A DNA stretch of 32,829 bases from RGUW01 sp040399325 (GTDB lineage: Bacteria; Cyanobacteriota; Cyanobacteriia; PCC-6307; Cyanobiaceae). The translations under genes were made by a program, and so were the position numbers. Where the stretch lies: the NCBI GenBank assembly GCA_040399325.1, contig JBBASJ010000020.1, positions 1 through 32,829 on the forward strand, written 5' to 3'. Positions 24,686 through 32,055 of the stretch are shown piece by piece (within the stretch, counting starts at the first letter, position 1; each line of letters starts with the position of its first letter). The notes beneath the pieces were generated by a model. It did no database searches, was not told the DNA's origin, and worked only from the letters and a program-made list of their open reading frames with translations.

Positions 24686-25240
24686 ATGGACACGGATCGC
24701 AGCGCCGGTGGTTCCAACCCTCTGGAGGGCCTGACCCCGCCGCAGCGGGCGCTGTTGCGCATCGTCTGCTGGGTGGCCTGGGCCGACGGTGACTTTGCCC
24801 TTGATGAGCGGCAGCTGCTCGAAAAGGTTGTGGCACGCCTGCTGCTGCTCGATGGGTCCGATCCCCACGCGGTTGACGCGGTGCGGGCGCTGGCGGTTGA
24901 CCATCTGCCGCAGGACGATCTCAAGGCCCTCGTGGCGGCTCTCGGTGATGCCGACGAGCGGCAGCTGGCCGTCAAGCTCGCCCTGCAGATGATCAGCATC
25001 AACCAGCGTCCTGAAGACGATGCTCCGATCAACCCAGCCGAGAAACAGGCCTATCGCAGCCTGCTCGAGGCCCTCGACCTGAAGGAGTCCGAGATCGAGG
25101 CGGCCGAGTGGGCTGCCCGTGATGAGCTCAAGCGCCAAACGAGCCTGGGCGATCTGCTGGTCGGGGTGCTGGAGCGCTTCGGCGCCTGGCCTCAGGCAAC
25201 CAGGGTCGACCCGCGCTTGCCCATGGGCTACTGGCTCTGA
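24686..25240 (+). CDS. TerB-like (tellurite-resistance/helical) domain protein
   Basis: A 184-residue, all-helical, acidic protein. The segment ALLRIVCWVAWADGDFALDERQLLEKV (about 22-48) fits the TerB/DjlA-type motif, in which ADG and a following acidic residue contribute to metal binding. The second half repeats the theme weakly (INPAEKQAYRSLLEALDLKESEIEAAEW). The function of TerB-family proteins in cyanobacteria is not settled, and tellurite resistance should not be assumed. It lies 60 bp after mnmE and 8 bp before nadC, so it is probably co-transcribed with nadC. It ends in a Pro/Arg-containing tail, PRLPMGYWL. Confidence 0.8.
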   Translation: MDTDRSAGGSNPLEGLTPPQRALLRIVCWVAWADGDFALDERQLLEKVVARLLLLDGSDPHAVDAVRALAVDHLPQDDLKALVAALGDADERQLAVKLALQMISINQRPEDDAPINPAEKQAYRSLLEALDLKESEIEAAEWAARDELKRQTSLGDLLVGVLERFGAWPQATRVDPRLPMGYWL

Positions 25241-25248
25241 GACATTCC

Positions 25249-26121
25249 ATGGCCGACCCCAGCCTGGTGCTGACTCCCCAGTTGCGTCAGCAGCTGGCCG
25301 ACTGGCTGGCCGAGGATCTGGGCCGCGGTGACCTCAGCGCCCCGGCCCTGGCCGGGGCCCAGGGGCAGGCCCGCTGGATCGCCAAGGCCGCCGGGGTCTT
25401 CTGTGGTGGGGTGCTGGTGGCCCCCCTGTTTGCCCTGCTCGATTCGGCGGTCTCGGTGCGTCTGCTGGTGCAGGACGGGGAGCCCGTCGAAGCCGGTCAA
25501 TGTCTGCTGGATCTGCAGGGCCCGGCGGCTGCCCTGGTGGCTGGCGAACGCACGGCGCTCAACCTGGCCATGCGGCTCAGCGGCATCGCCACCGCCACCG
25601 CGGCCCTGGTGGCCCGGCTCGCGGGCACAGGCGTGGCCCTGGCCGACACCCGCAAGACCACGCCCGGTCTGCGCGTGCTCGAGAAGTATGCGGTGCGCTG
25701 CGGTGGTGGCATCAACCACCGCCTGGGCCTCGACGATGCCGCCATGCTCAAGGAGAACCATCTGGCCTGGGCCGGTGGTGTGGCTGCCGCCGTGGCGGCC
25801 GTGCGGGCCGCTGCCCCCTGGCCGGCGCGGGTGATCGTTGAAGCCGAGACCGACGCCGAGGCCCTGGCCGCCGTGCATGCCGGCGCCGATGGGGTGTTGC
25901 TCGATGAATTCAGCCCGGACGCCCTGAGCGCCCTGGTGCCCAGGCTGCGGGCCCTGGCCGCCGAGGTCTCGGGCTCGGTGGTGCTCGAGGCCTCTGGCGT
26001 GCAGCCCGAGCAGTTGGCCGCCTACGGCACCACCGGCATCGATCTGATCTCGACCAGTGCACCCATGACCCGGGCCCCCTGGTTCGACATCAGCATGCGC
26101 TATGCGGCCGACTGGATCTGA
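25249..26121 (+). CDS. nadC: Nicotinate-nucleotide pyrophosphorylase (quinolinate phosphoribosyltransferase)
   Basis: Converts quinolinate and PRPP to nicotinate mononucleotide, the third step of de novo NAD synthesis. It has 290 residues. Motifs in order: EDLGRGDLSAPAL, RTALNLAMRLSGIAT, DTRKTTPGLRVLEKYAVRCGGG and NHRLGLDDAAMLKENH (substrate and PRPP contacts), VEAETDAEAL, ADGVLLDEFSP, LEASGV, and GIDLISTSAP near the end. All conserved Arg, Lys and His positions of the family appear present. The ATG at 25249 follows the TerB-like stop by 8 bp. The nadA and nadB genes are not in the window. Confidence 0.96.
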   Translation: MADPSLVLTPQLRQQLADWLAEDLGRGDLSAPALAGAQGQARWIAKAAGVFCGGVLVAPLFALLDSAVSVRLLVQDGEPVEAGQCLLDLQGPAAALVAGERTALNLAMRLSGIATATAALVARLAGTGVALADTRKTTPGLRVLEKYAVRCGGGINHRLGLDDAAMLKENHLAWAGGVAAAVAAVRAAAPWPARVIVEAETDAEALAAVHAGADGVLLDEFSPDALSALVPRLRALAAEVSGSVVLEASGVQPEQLAAYGTTGIDLISTSAPMTRAPWFDISMRYAADWI

Positions 26122-26156
26122 TGGACCGGGTCTGACGTCTGAAGTCGTGACAACCG

Positions 26157-26184
26157 GCTGACAGCGGCATCCACCCCGGTCAGC
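26157..26184 (+). terminator. Weak inverted repeat between nadC and grrP
   Basis: GCTGAC and GTCAGC can pair across a 16-nt loop in the 96-bp interval after nadC. No T-run follows. It may separate nadC from the grr genes or be chance in GC-rich DNA. Confidence 0.25.
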
Positions 26185-26217
26185 ATGGGGTGTTGATGGT
26201 TGTATCGCTGCCTGCCC

Positions 26218-27153
26218 ATGGGTTGTGAGCTTTCTCGTTCGGGTCGCTGGCCTGGCCTGGTGGCTGTGGGTCTGGGCCTGGTGATGGCGATGGTGTCAGG
26301 GCCGGCTGCCCGGGCCGAGGGCGTGCTGGACCGGGTGGCCCGCAGCGGTCAGTTGCGGCTGATCGGGCCGGTCGACCATCCCCCGTTGCTGAGCCTCGAC
26401 GCGCAGGGCCGGCCCCAGGGCTATGGCGCCGTTGTGGCCGAGCGCATCACGGCCCTGGTGGGCCAGGCCGTGGGCAAGCCGGTGCGTCTGGTCTACGAGC
26501 CGGTCAGCGATTCGGCCTCGCTCAGTCAGCGCCTGGGTGAGGGCAAGGCTGACCTGGCCTGCACCCTGCCCTTCACCTGGGCCCGCGATGAGGTGGTCGA
26601 TTTCACGATGCCGCTTGGGGTCTCAGGGCTGCGCCTGCTGGCCCCGGCCGGCCGCTTCGATGGCAGCCCCGCAGGACTCGCCGGCCGCCGCATCGGTGTG
26701 GTCAGGAACGCGTTGGCCGAAACCCAGCTGCGCGGCATGCAGCCCGCGGCCCAGATCCAGCCCTTCGCGGATCTCGCTGCTGCCCTGGGCGCCCTCAGCG
26801 CCGGACAGGTGGAGGGGGTGATCGGTGATGGCGTGCTGTTGACCGGCCTGGTGGCCCAGCGCGGTCTCAAGGGCCTGGTGCTGACGCCTGAGCAGCCCTA
26901 CCTGCGCTACGCGGTGGCCTGCGCGGTGCCCGAAAACAACTCGGCCTACCGCAACCTGGCCAACCGTGCCATTGCGCAGCTGCAGCAGGGCTATGTGAAC
27001 GGCAACCCCGCCGATGTGGCGGCGGTCGATCGCTGGTTGGGACCGGGCACGGCCCTCAACCTCAGCCCCGCGCAGATCCGTGGTGTCTTCGATGTGCTGC
27101 TGCTCGGGGTGGAGCCCCTGCGGCCGGTGCCGGCTGCTGCCGCGGCCCGTTGA
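26218..27153 (+). CDS. grrP: GrrP-like orphan periplasmic substrate-binding protein
   Basis: A 311-residue exported protein with the family-3 solute-binding fold typical of amino-acid ABC receptors. The signal peptide is about residues 1-35 (SGRWPGLVAVGLGLVMAMVS, then PAARA). The mature part shows ARSGQLRLIGPVDHPPLLSLD, ADLACTLPFTWARDEVVDFTMP (the usual lobe-1 motif), GRRIGVVRNALAETQL, and VEGVIGDGVLL. No permease or ATPase gene is adjacent, so it is an orphan receptor. Its position directly before grrA and grrM matches the known three-gene GRRM arrangement, in which such a protein (GrrP) accompanies the modified peptide; a role in binding or handling the product is inferred. ATG 26218 is preferred to TTG 26200. 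Confidence 0.88.
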   Translation: MGCELSRSGRWPGLVAVGLGLVMAMVSGPAARAEGVLDRVARSGQLRLIGPVDHPPLLSLDAQGRPQGYGAVVAERITALVGQAVGKPVRLVYEPVSDSASLSQRLGEGKADLACTLPFTWARDEVVDFTMPLGVSGLRLLAPAGRFDGSPAGLAGRRIGVVRNALAETQLRGMQPAAQIQPFADLAAALGALSAGQVEGVIGDGVLLTGLVAQRGLKGLVLTPEQPYLRYAVACAVPENNSAYRNLANRAIAQLQQGYVNGNPADVAAVDRWLGPGTALNLSPAQIRGVFDVLLLGVEPLRPVPAAAAAR

Positions 27154-27194
27154 TTTCGGCCAGGTTGATTTCGGTCACCTTGATTTCGGTCTCT
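27150..27194 (+). repeat. Three 15-bp direct repeats between grrP and grrA
   Basis: TTGATTTCGG occurs at 27150, 27165 and 27180, exactly 15 bp apart; the two following bases are also similar (YC). The first copy overlaps the grrP stop codon and the third ends 31 bp before the grrA ATG. They could be a three-site operator, a leader RNA element, or replication slippage from a former coding tail: in the +1 frame past the stop they read VDFGQ, VDFGH, LDFGL. Confidence 0.8.
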
Positions 27195-27219
27195 CGTTCC
27201 TGTCTGCCTTCCAGCCCCG

Positions 27220-27636
27220 ATGAAGCTGATCACCCAATCCCGTTTGCTGGGCGTGCTGCTGATCGCCGCCTCGCTGCCGTTTGACACCGGCATGGTGCTG
27301 GCGGTTCAGGCGAGCCGCTCGGCGCTTGAGACCCCGGCTCCGCAGGGCGAGATCGAGGCACGCCTGCAGCGCATTGCCGCCGCCGCCCGCCAACGCCAGG
27401 CCGAGGCCCAGTCGGCAGGCCCGGGCGCCCTGGGTCCCGATGCGATCAGTTTTGTGGTGCTGGGCCCCGGCGGCATCGGCTGGAGCAATGGCGGCTGGGG
27501 CAATGGGGGCTTCTACAACGGCGGCTGGGGCAATGGTGGTTTCCAGAACGGTGGCTTCTACAACGGTGGCTTCCGCAATGGCGGTTTCTACAACGGTGGC
27601 TTCCGCAATGGCCGCGGCTGGCCCAATGGGTGGTGA
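27220..27636 (+). CDS. grrA: GrrA, secreted glycine-rich cyclophane RiPP precursor
   Basis: A 138-residue precursor. Residues 1-30 resemble a signal peptide (hydrophobic GVLLIAASLPF). Residues 35-75 form a charged, probably helical leader (ALETPAPQGEIEARLQRIAA), then GPDAISFVVLGPGG. From residue 88 to the end the protein is an array of NGG-spaced aromatic-X-Asn motifs: W88SN, W93GN, F98YN, W103GN, F108QN, F113YN, F118RN, F123YN, F128RN, W134PN, ending GW. There are no Cys residues. In the GrrA/OscA family, radical SAM enzymes link the aromatic ring to the beta-carbon of the third residue, making three-residue cyclophanes. That this peptide is so modified is inferred from the motifs and the adjacent grrM. 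The product's function is unknown. Confidence 0.95.
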   Translation: MKLITQSRLLGVLLIAASLPFDTGMVLAVQASRSALETPAPQGEIEARLQRIAAAARQRQAEAQSAGPGALGPDAISFVVLGPGGIGWSNGGWGNGGFYNGGWGNGGFQNGGFYNGGFRNGGFYNGGFRNGRGWPNGW

Positions 27637-28795
27637 CCACGCTTCTGCCGTCAACGGTGGCCCCCTGCGGCTGCTGGTGCTGCAGCCCACCCCCTATTGC
27701 AACCTCGACTGCGATTACTGCTACCTGACCACCCGCGACGACCGCGCCCAGCTCTCGCTGGAGGTTCTCGATGCGGCCCTGGAGCGGGTGCTGGGCAGCC
27801 CCTATGTCGACGGGCCCTTCACCCTGTTGTGGCATGCGGGCGAGCCCCTGACCATGCCCCAGGCTTTTTATGACGCCGCCAGCGCCAGCATCGGCGCGGC
27901 TCTGCAGCGTCACGGTCTGCCGCCTGACACCGTGCGGCAGTCGCTGCAGACCAACGGCATCACCATCGACGCCGATTGGTGCGACTGCTTTGCCCGCAAC
28001 GGCATCCACGTGGGGGTGAGCCTCGATGGCCCCGCCTTTCTGCATGACGCCCACCGCCGCACCCGCACGGGCAGGCCCAGCCATGCCGCCGTGCTGCGGG
28101 GCATCCGCTGGCTGCAGCAGCGCCGGATCCCGTTCAACGTGATCAGTGTGCTCACCGCCGATGCCCTCGATCACGCCGATGCCCTGTTCGACTTCTTTGC
28201 CGAGCACGGCATCGCCGAGGTCGGCTTCAACATGGAAGAGACCGAAGGCGGCAACAGCAGCTCCAGCCTTGATCGCCCCGAGCTTGAGGGGCGTTACCGG
28301 GCGTTTCTGCAGCGCTTCTGGCAGCGCACCCTGGCCAGCCCCGGCCAGGTCCACCTGCGCGAATTCGACGGCATCACCAGCCTGGCCTGCAGCGATCAGC
28401 GGCTCGAGCGCACCGACATGAACCATCCCTTCGTGATCGTCAACGTCGACGCCCGCGGCAACGTCTCGAGCTTTGATCCCGAGTTGCTGGGGGTCGAGCT
28501 CGAGCGCTTTGGCTGCTTTGCCTTCGGCAACGTGCTCAGCGACAGCCTGGAGCAGATCGCCGCCAGTGAGCGCTTTCAGCAGGTGCAGCGCGAGATGGCC
28601 GCCGGCGTTGCGGCTTGCCGCAGCAGCTGCGCCTACTTTGGTCTCTGCGGTGGCGGTGCGGGCAGCAACAAGGTCTTTGAGCACGGCCGCTTCGATGGCA
28701 GCGAGACCCAGGCCTGCCGCTACCGCATCCAGCTGGTGGCCGACGTGGTGCTGGCCGGGCTCGAGCAGCAGCTGGGGCTCAGCGCCGCCGCCTGA
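27626..28795 (+). CDS. grrM: GrrM, cyclophane-forming radical SAM/SPASM peptide maturase
   Basis: A 389-residue radical SAM enzyme expected to crosslink Trp/Phe side chains to Asn in GrrA. The radical SAM cluster motif is CNLDCDYC (Cys25, Cys29, Cys32), preceded by LLVLQPTPY. LLWHAGEPLTM and SLQTNGI are typical SAM-binding strands. The C-terminal SPASM-like cluster has Cys331, Cys335, Cys341 and Cys364 (ACRSSCAYFGLCGGG onward), so one or two auxiliary iron-sulfur clusters are likely. The ATG at 27626 lies inside the last codons of grrA, overlapping it by 11 bp in another reading frame, which points to coupled translation. A longer open frame upstream (from 27281) is just the out-of-frame reading of grrA. 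argS follows 61 bp later. Confidence 0.94.
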   Translation: MGGDHASAVNGGPLRLLVLQPTPYCNLDCDYCYLTTRDDRAQLSLEVLDAALERVLGSPYVDGPFTLLWHAGEPLTMPQAFYDAASASIGAALQRHGLPPDTVRQSLQTNGITIDADWCDCFARNGIHVGVSLDGPAFLHDAHRRTRTGRPSHAAVLRGIRWLQQRRIPFNVISVLTADALDHADALFDFFAEHGIAEVGFNMEETEGGNSSSSLDRPELEGRYRAFLQRFWQRTLASPGQVHLREFDGITSLACSDQRLERTDMNHPFVIVNVDARGNVSSFDPELLGVELERFGCFAFGNVLSDSLEQIAASERFQQVQREMAAGVAACRSSCAYFGLCGGGAGSNKVFEHGRFDGSETQACRYRIQLVADVVLAGLEQQLGLSAAA

Positions 28796-28856
28796 GGCCT
28801 CCGGCCGGATCGGCCGCCGCGGGATGATCAAGGGCTGAGCCGCTGTCGCCCTGTCC

Positions 28857-30671
28857 ATGCTGCGCATCGCCAACGCCCTCGAAGCCCAGTTGCGCGCGGC
28901 GATGCAGCGGGCCTTTCCCGAGCAGGCAGCCGCGGCCCAGGCAGCTGGCCAACGGCTTGATCCCCAGCTGGCGCCGGCCAGCAAACCCGAATTCGGCGAC
29001 TTTCAGGCCAACGGCGCCCTGCCCCTGGCCAAGCCCCTGGGGCAATCGCCGCGGGCGATCGCCACGGCGATCGTGGCGCAACTGGCCAGTGACCCCGGCT
29101 TTGCCGAGCTGTGCCTGGAGCCGGTGATCGCCGGCCCCGGGTTCATCAACCTGACCCTGCGGCCCGAGCGGCTTGCGGCCGAGGTGCTGGCCCGTCTGGA
29201 TGACCCGCGGCTGGGGGTGCCCCAGGCCGGCGCTGCTGCGCCGGTGGTGGTGGATTTTTCCAGCCCCAACATCGCCAAGGAGATGCACGTGGGGCATCTG
29301 CGCTCGACGATCATCGGCGACTGTCTGGCGCGGGTGCTCGCGTTCCGCGGCCATGGTGTGCTGCGGCTCAACCACGTGGGCGACTGGGGCACCCAGTTCG
29401 GCATGCTGATCACCCACCTCAAGCAGGTGGCACCCCAGGCCCTCGACATGGCAGATGCCGTCGATCTGGGGGATCTGGTGGCCTTTTACCGCCAGGCCAA
29501 GGCCCGCTTCGATGACGACGAGGCGTTTCAGGCCGCCAGTCGCGATGAGGTGGTCAGGCTGCAGAGCGGCGATCCGGTCTCGCTCAGGGCCTGGGGGCTG
29601 CTGTGCGACCAGAGCCGGCGTGAGTTTCAGCTCATCTACGACCGCCTCGACATCCGTCTCTCAGAGCGCGGCGAATCCTTTTACAACCCCTACCTGGCCG
29701 ACGTCGTTGCCGACCTTGATGGCGCCGGTCTGCTGGTGACCGACGACGGTGCCCGCTGTGTGTTTCTCGAGGGTGTCAGCGGCAAGGAGGGCAAGCCTCT
29801 GCCGGTGATTGTGCAGAAGCGCGATGGCGGCTTCAATTACGCCACCACCGACCTGGCGGCGATCCGTTACCGCCTGGCTGCGCCGCCTGCCGGCGATGGC
29901 GCCCGTCGTCTCATCTACGTGACCGACGCCGGTCAGGCCGCCCACTTTGCCGGAGTGTTCCAGGTGGCCCGCCGGGCTGGCTGGGTGCCGGCCGACGCCC
30001 AGCTTGAGCATGTGCCCTTTGGTCTGGTGCAGGGCGACGACGGCAAGAAGCTCAAGACCCGCTCCGGTGACACCGTGCGCCTCAGAGATCTGCTCGACGA
30101 AGCCGTCGAGCGGGCCGAAGCCGACCTGCGACGCCGCCTCGCCGAGGAGGGTCGCCACGAAGAGGAGACGTTCATTCAGCATGTCTCCACCACGGTCGGC
30201 ATTGCGGCGGTCAAGTACGCCGACCTGTCGACGAACCGCATCACCAACTACCAGTTCAGCTTTGATCGCATGCTGGCCCTGAGCGGCAACACGGCGCCCT
30301 ACCTGCTCTATGCCGTGGTGCGCATCGCTGGTATCGCCCGCAAGGGGGGCGATCAGGCGGCTGAGGATGGCTCTGCCTTCATGGCCGGCGAGGGGTTGGT
30401 CTTCAGCGAACCCCAGGAGTGGGCCCTGATCCGCGAGCTGCTCAAGCTCGATGCGGTGATCGCCGAGGTGGAGCAGGAATTGCTCCCCAATCGTCTCTGC
30501 AGCTACCTGTTTGAGCTGTCCCAGGTGTTCAACCGCTTCTACGACCAGGTGCCGGTGCTCAAGGCCGCCGAACCCACCCGCAGCTCCCGCCTGGCCCTCT
30601 GCCGCCTGACCGCAGACACGCTCAAGCTGGGGCTTGGCCTGCTGGGCATTCCCACGTTGGAGCGGATGTGA
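28857..30671 (+). CDS. argS: Arginyl-tRNA synthetase
   Basis: A class I aminoacyl-tRNA synthetase charging tRNA-Arg. At 604 residues it is near normal. The N-terminal Add1 domain (about 1-115) includes KPEFGDFQANGALPLAK. The catalytic core starts VVDFSSPNIAKEMHVGHLRST with HVGH (144-147) as the HIGH motif. The KMSKS region is replaced by DDGKKLKTRSGD, normal for many ArgRS. The C-terminal anticodon domain (DALR type) carries FNRFYDQVPVL and ends RMALCRLTADTLKLGLGLLGI-like sequence. The ATG at 28857 opens the Add1 helix. A perfect 7-bp hairpin follows the stop directly. Confidence 0.97.
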   Translation: MLRIANALEAQLRAAMQRAFPEQAAAAQAAGQRLDPQLAPASKPEFGDFQANGALPLAKPLGQSPRAIATAIVAQLASDPGFAELCLEPVIAGPGFINLTLRPERLAAEVLARLDDPRLGVPQAGAAAPVVVDFSSPNIAKEMHVGHLRSTIIGDCLARVLAFRGHGVLRLNHVGDWGTQFGMLITHLKQVAPQALDMADAVDLGDLVAFYRQAKARFDDDEAFQAASRDEVVRLQSGDPVSLRAWGLLCDQSRREFQLIYDRLDIRLSERGESFYNPYLADVVADLDGAGLLVTDDGARCVFLEGVSGKEGKPLPVIVQKRDGGFNYATTDLAAIRYRLAAPPAGDGARRLIYVTDAGQAAHFAGVFQVARRAGWVPADAQLEHVPFGLVQGDDGKKLKTRSGDTVRLRDLLDEAVERAEADLRRRLAEEGRHEEETFIQHVSTTVGIAAVKYADLSTNRITNYQFSFDRMLALSGNTAPYLLYAVVRIAGIARKGGDQAAEDGSAFMAGEGLVFSEPQEWALIRELLKLDAVIAEVEQELLPNRLCSYLFELSQVFNRFYDQVPVLKAAEPTRSSRLALCRLTADTLKLGLGLLGIPTLERM

Positions 30672-30690
30672 GAGACGATTGGGTCGTCTC
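30672..30690 (+). terminator. Hairpin directly after argS
   Basis: GAGACGA-TTGGG-TCGTCTC forms a perfect 7-bp stem with a 5-nt loop starting at the base after the argS stop codon. No T-tract follows (CCTTCGCG). It is a good positional candidate for a transcript 3' end. Confidence 0.45.
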
Positions 30691-30698
30691 CTTCGCGT

Positions 30699-30893
30699 CG
30701 CCACGCTCAGCGGAATGTTGGGGCTCTCAGGGTTCACCGCGATGGTTTGCAGCTGGGGCCTCAGCACCAGGTCCATGTCTTCCATGGGGATTGCCCCCAG
30801 CCGCACCTCATTGCCCAGCACCACTTCGCGGCGCTTCAGCTCGCTGAGGCTCAGCTGGATGGCCAGGGTGACAGTGCCGCGGATCAGTCCCAT
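30699..30893 (-). pseudogene. Remnant of a clan AA (retropepsin-like) aspartic protease gene
   Basis: Antisense to the operon, in the argS-hisC interval, a 65-codon stretch reads MGLIRGTVTLA, then IQLSLSELKRREV, then VLGNEVRLGAIPMEDMDLVL and VNPESPNIPLSVA. From memory these are the opening strand, a middle helix-strand and the C-terminus of the roughly 120-residue AF_0612-type aspartic proteases. The parts that should lie between are missing: the catalytic DTG(A) segment after TVTLA, and the ADG flap region after KRREV. The normal stop after SPNIPxxVxK is also gone, so the frame runs on into the reverse strand of argS. The two deletions kept the frame. I read it as a decayed, catalytically dead copy; a small expressed fragment cannot be ruled out. 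Confidence 0.6.
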
Positions 30894-30960
30894 GGCCATA
30901 GGCCAGTCAAGGCCCTCGGCCGGGCCTGCAAGAGTGGTTGGGTGTGGCCCCCTTGGCTCC

Positions 30961-32043
30961 ATGACCTTCCCGCCGGCCCGCCCCGAGGTCGAGAGCCTTC
31001 AGGCCTACAGCGCTCCTCTGGAGGGGCGGCGGGGGTTGCTGCGGCTCGACTTCAACGAGAACACCATCGGGCCCAGCCCAGCGGTGGTGGAGGCGATCCG
31101 CGCCATCCCGGCCGATCACTACGCGATCTACCCCGAGTACGACGGGCTGCGCGAGGCGCTGATCGCCAACCTGGGCCTGCCGCTGCAGCCCGACCAGATC
31201 GGCCTGTTCAACGGCGTTGATGCGGCCATCCACGCCATCTTTCAGGCCTATGGCGATCGCGGTGAGACCTTGCTCACCACCAGCCCGACCTTTGGCTACT
31301 ACACCCCCTGTGCCCAGATGCAGGGCATGGCGATCGAGGCCGTCCCTTACCAGCTGCCCGATTTCGCCTTCCCTCTCGACGCAGTCAGGCAGGCGTTGGT
31401 GGGCGGTTCGCCCCGCATCCTGCTGATCTGCAACCCCAACAACCCCACCGGCACCCGCCTGGCGCCCGCGCCGCTGCTGGAGCTGGCGGCCGCCGCGCCC
31501 CAGACCCTGGTGGTGATCGACGAGCTCTATGAGGCCTTCACCGGCGACAGCGTGTTGCCGCTGGCCGACTTTGCCGCCACCCCCAACCTGGTGGTGCTGC
31601 GCTCCCTGGCCAAGACAGCCGGCCTGGCGGGTCTGCGCATGGGTTTTGCCATCGGCGCGGCGCCCGTGATCGACCGCATCGGCCGTGTCACCGGCCCGTA
31701 CGACATCAACAGCGTGGCGGTGACTGCCGCCCACGCCGCCCTGGCCGACCAGGCCTACACCGATGCCTATGTGGCCGAGGTGAGGCGGGCCCGCAGCTGG
31801 CTGGTGGAGCAGTTGCAGCAGGCCGGCGTGCGGCACCACTGCGCCGGTGGCAACTACCTGCTGGTCTGGCCTGAGCAGCCAGCTGCTGCCGTTGAGGCGC
31901 AGCTGCGTGAGGCCGGCATTCTGGTGCGCTCGATGGCTGGCAAACCCCTGATCGACGGCTCCCTGCGGGTGAGCATCGGCACCGGCGCCCAGATGGAGCA
32001 GTTCTGGCAGGCCTACAGGGCGATCACTGCGATCGCAGCTTGA
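30961..32043 (+). CDS. hisC: Histidinol-phosphate aminotransferase
   Basis: A PLP aminotransferase that converts imidazole-acetol phosphate to histidinol phosphate in histidine synthesis. It has 360 residues, the usual HisC length. It opens SLQAYSAPLEGRRGLLRLDFNENTIGPSP, the classic HisC N-terminus. CNPNNPTGTRLAP is the PLP/substrate loop, VVIDELYEAF contains the Asp pairing with the pyridine nitrogen, and SLAKTAGLAGLRMGFAIG holds the Schiff-base Lys. GSLRVSIGT provides the Arg for the substrate carboxylate/phosphate. The ATG at 30961 is preferred; the longer frame from 30634 covers the reverse of the protease remnant and the argS end. It is more typical of HisC than the enzyme at 1-1050. Confidence 0.92.
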   Translation: MTFPPARPEVESLQAYSAPLEGRRGLLRLDFNENTIGPSPAVVEAIRAIPADHYAIYPEYDGLREALIANLGLPLQPDQIGLFNGVDAAIHAIFQAYGDRGETLLTTSPTFGYYTPCAQMQGMAIEAVPYQLPDFAFPLDAVRQALVGGSPRILLICNPNNPTGTRLAPAPLLELAAAAPQTLVVIDELYEAFTGDSVLPLADFAATPNLVVLRSLAKTAGLAGLRMGFAIGAAPVIDRIGRVTGPYDINSVAVTAAHAALADQAYTDAYVAEVRRARSWLVEQLQQAGVRHHCAGGNYLLVWPEQPAAAVEAQLREAGILVRSMAGKPLIDGSLRVSIGTGAQMEQFWQAYRAITAIAA

Positions 32044-32055
32044 TGGCCGGCCTGA

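Noticed and set aside
27281..27625. N-terminal extension of GrrM to 504 residues
   Set aside because: It is the out-of-frame reading of grrA, rich in Ala/Arg/Ser, and GrrM is complete from ATG 27626.
27446..28984. Long minus-strand frame (about 512 codons) opposite grrA and grrM
   Set aside because: It is a shadow of two well-supported genes; its Cys/Arg/Ser-rich end is simply the reverse reading of the GrrA glycine repeats.
29661..30692. Continuation of the minus-strand frame beyond the protease remnant
   Set aside because: It is antisense to argS and no protein similarity is visible after the SPNIPLSVA segment; the frame is open only because the original stop was lost.
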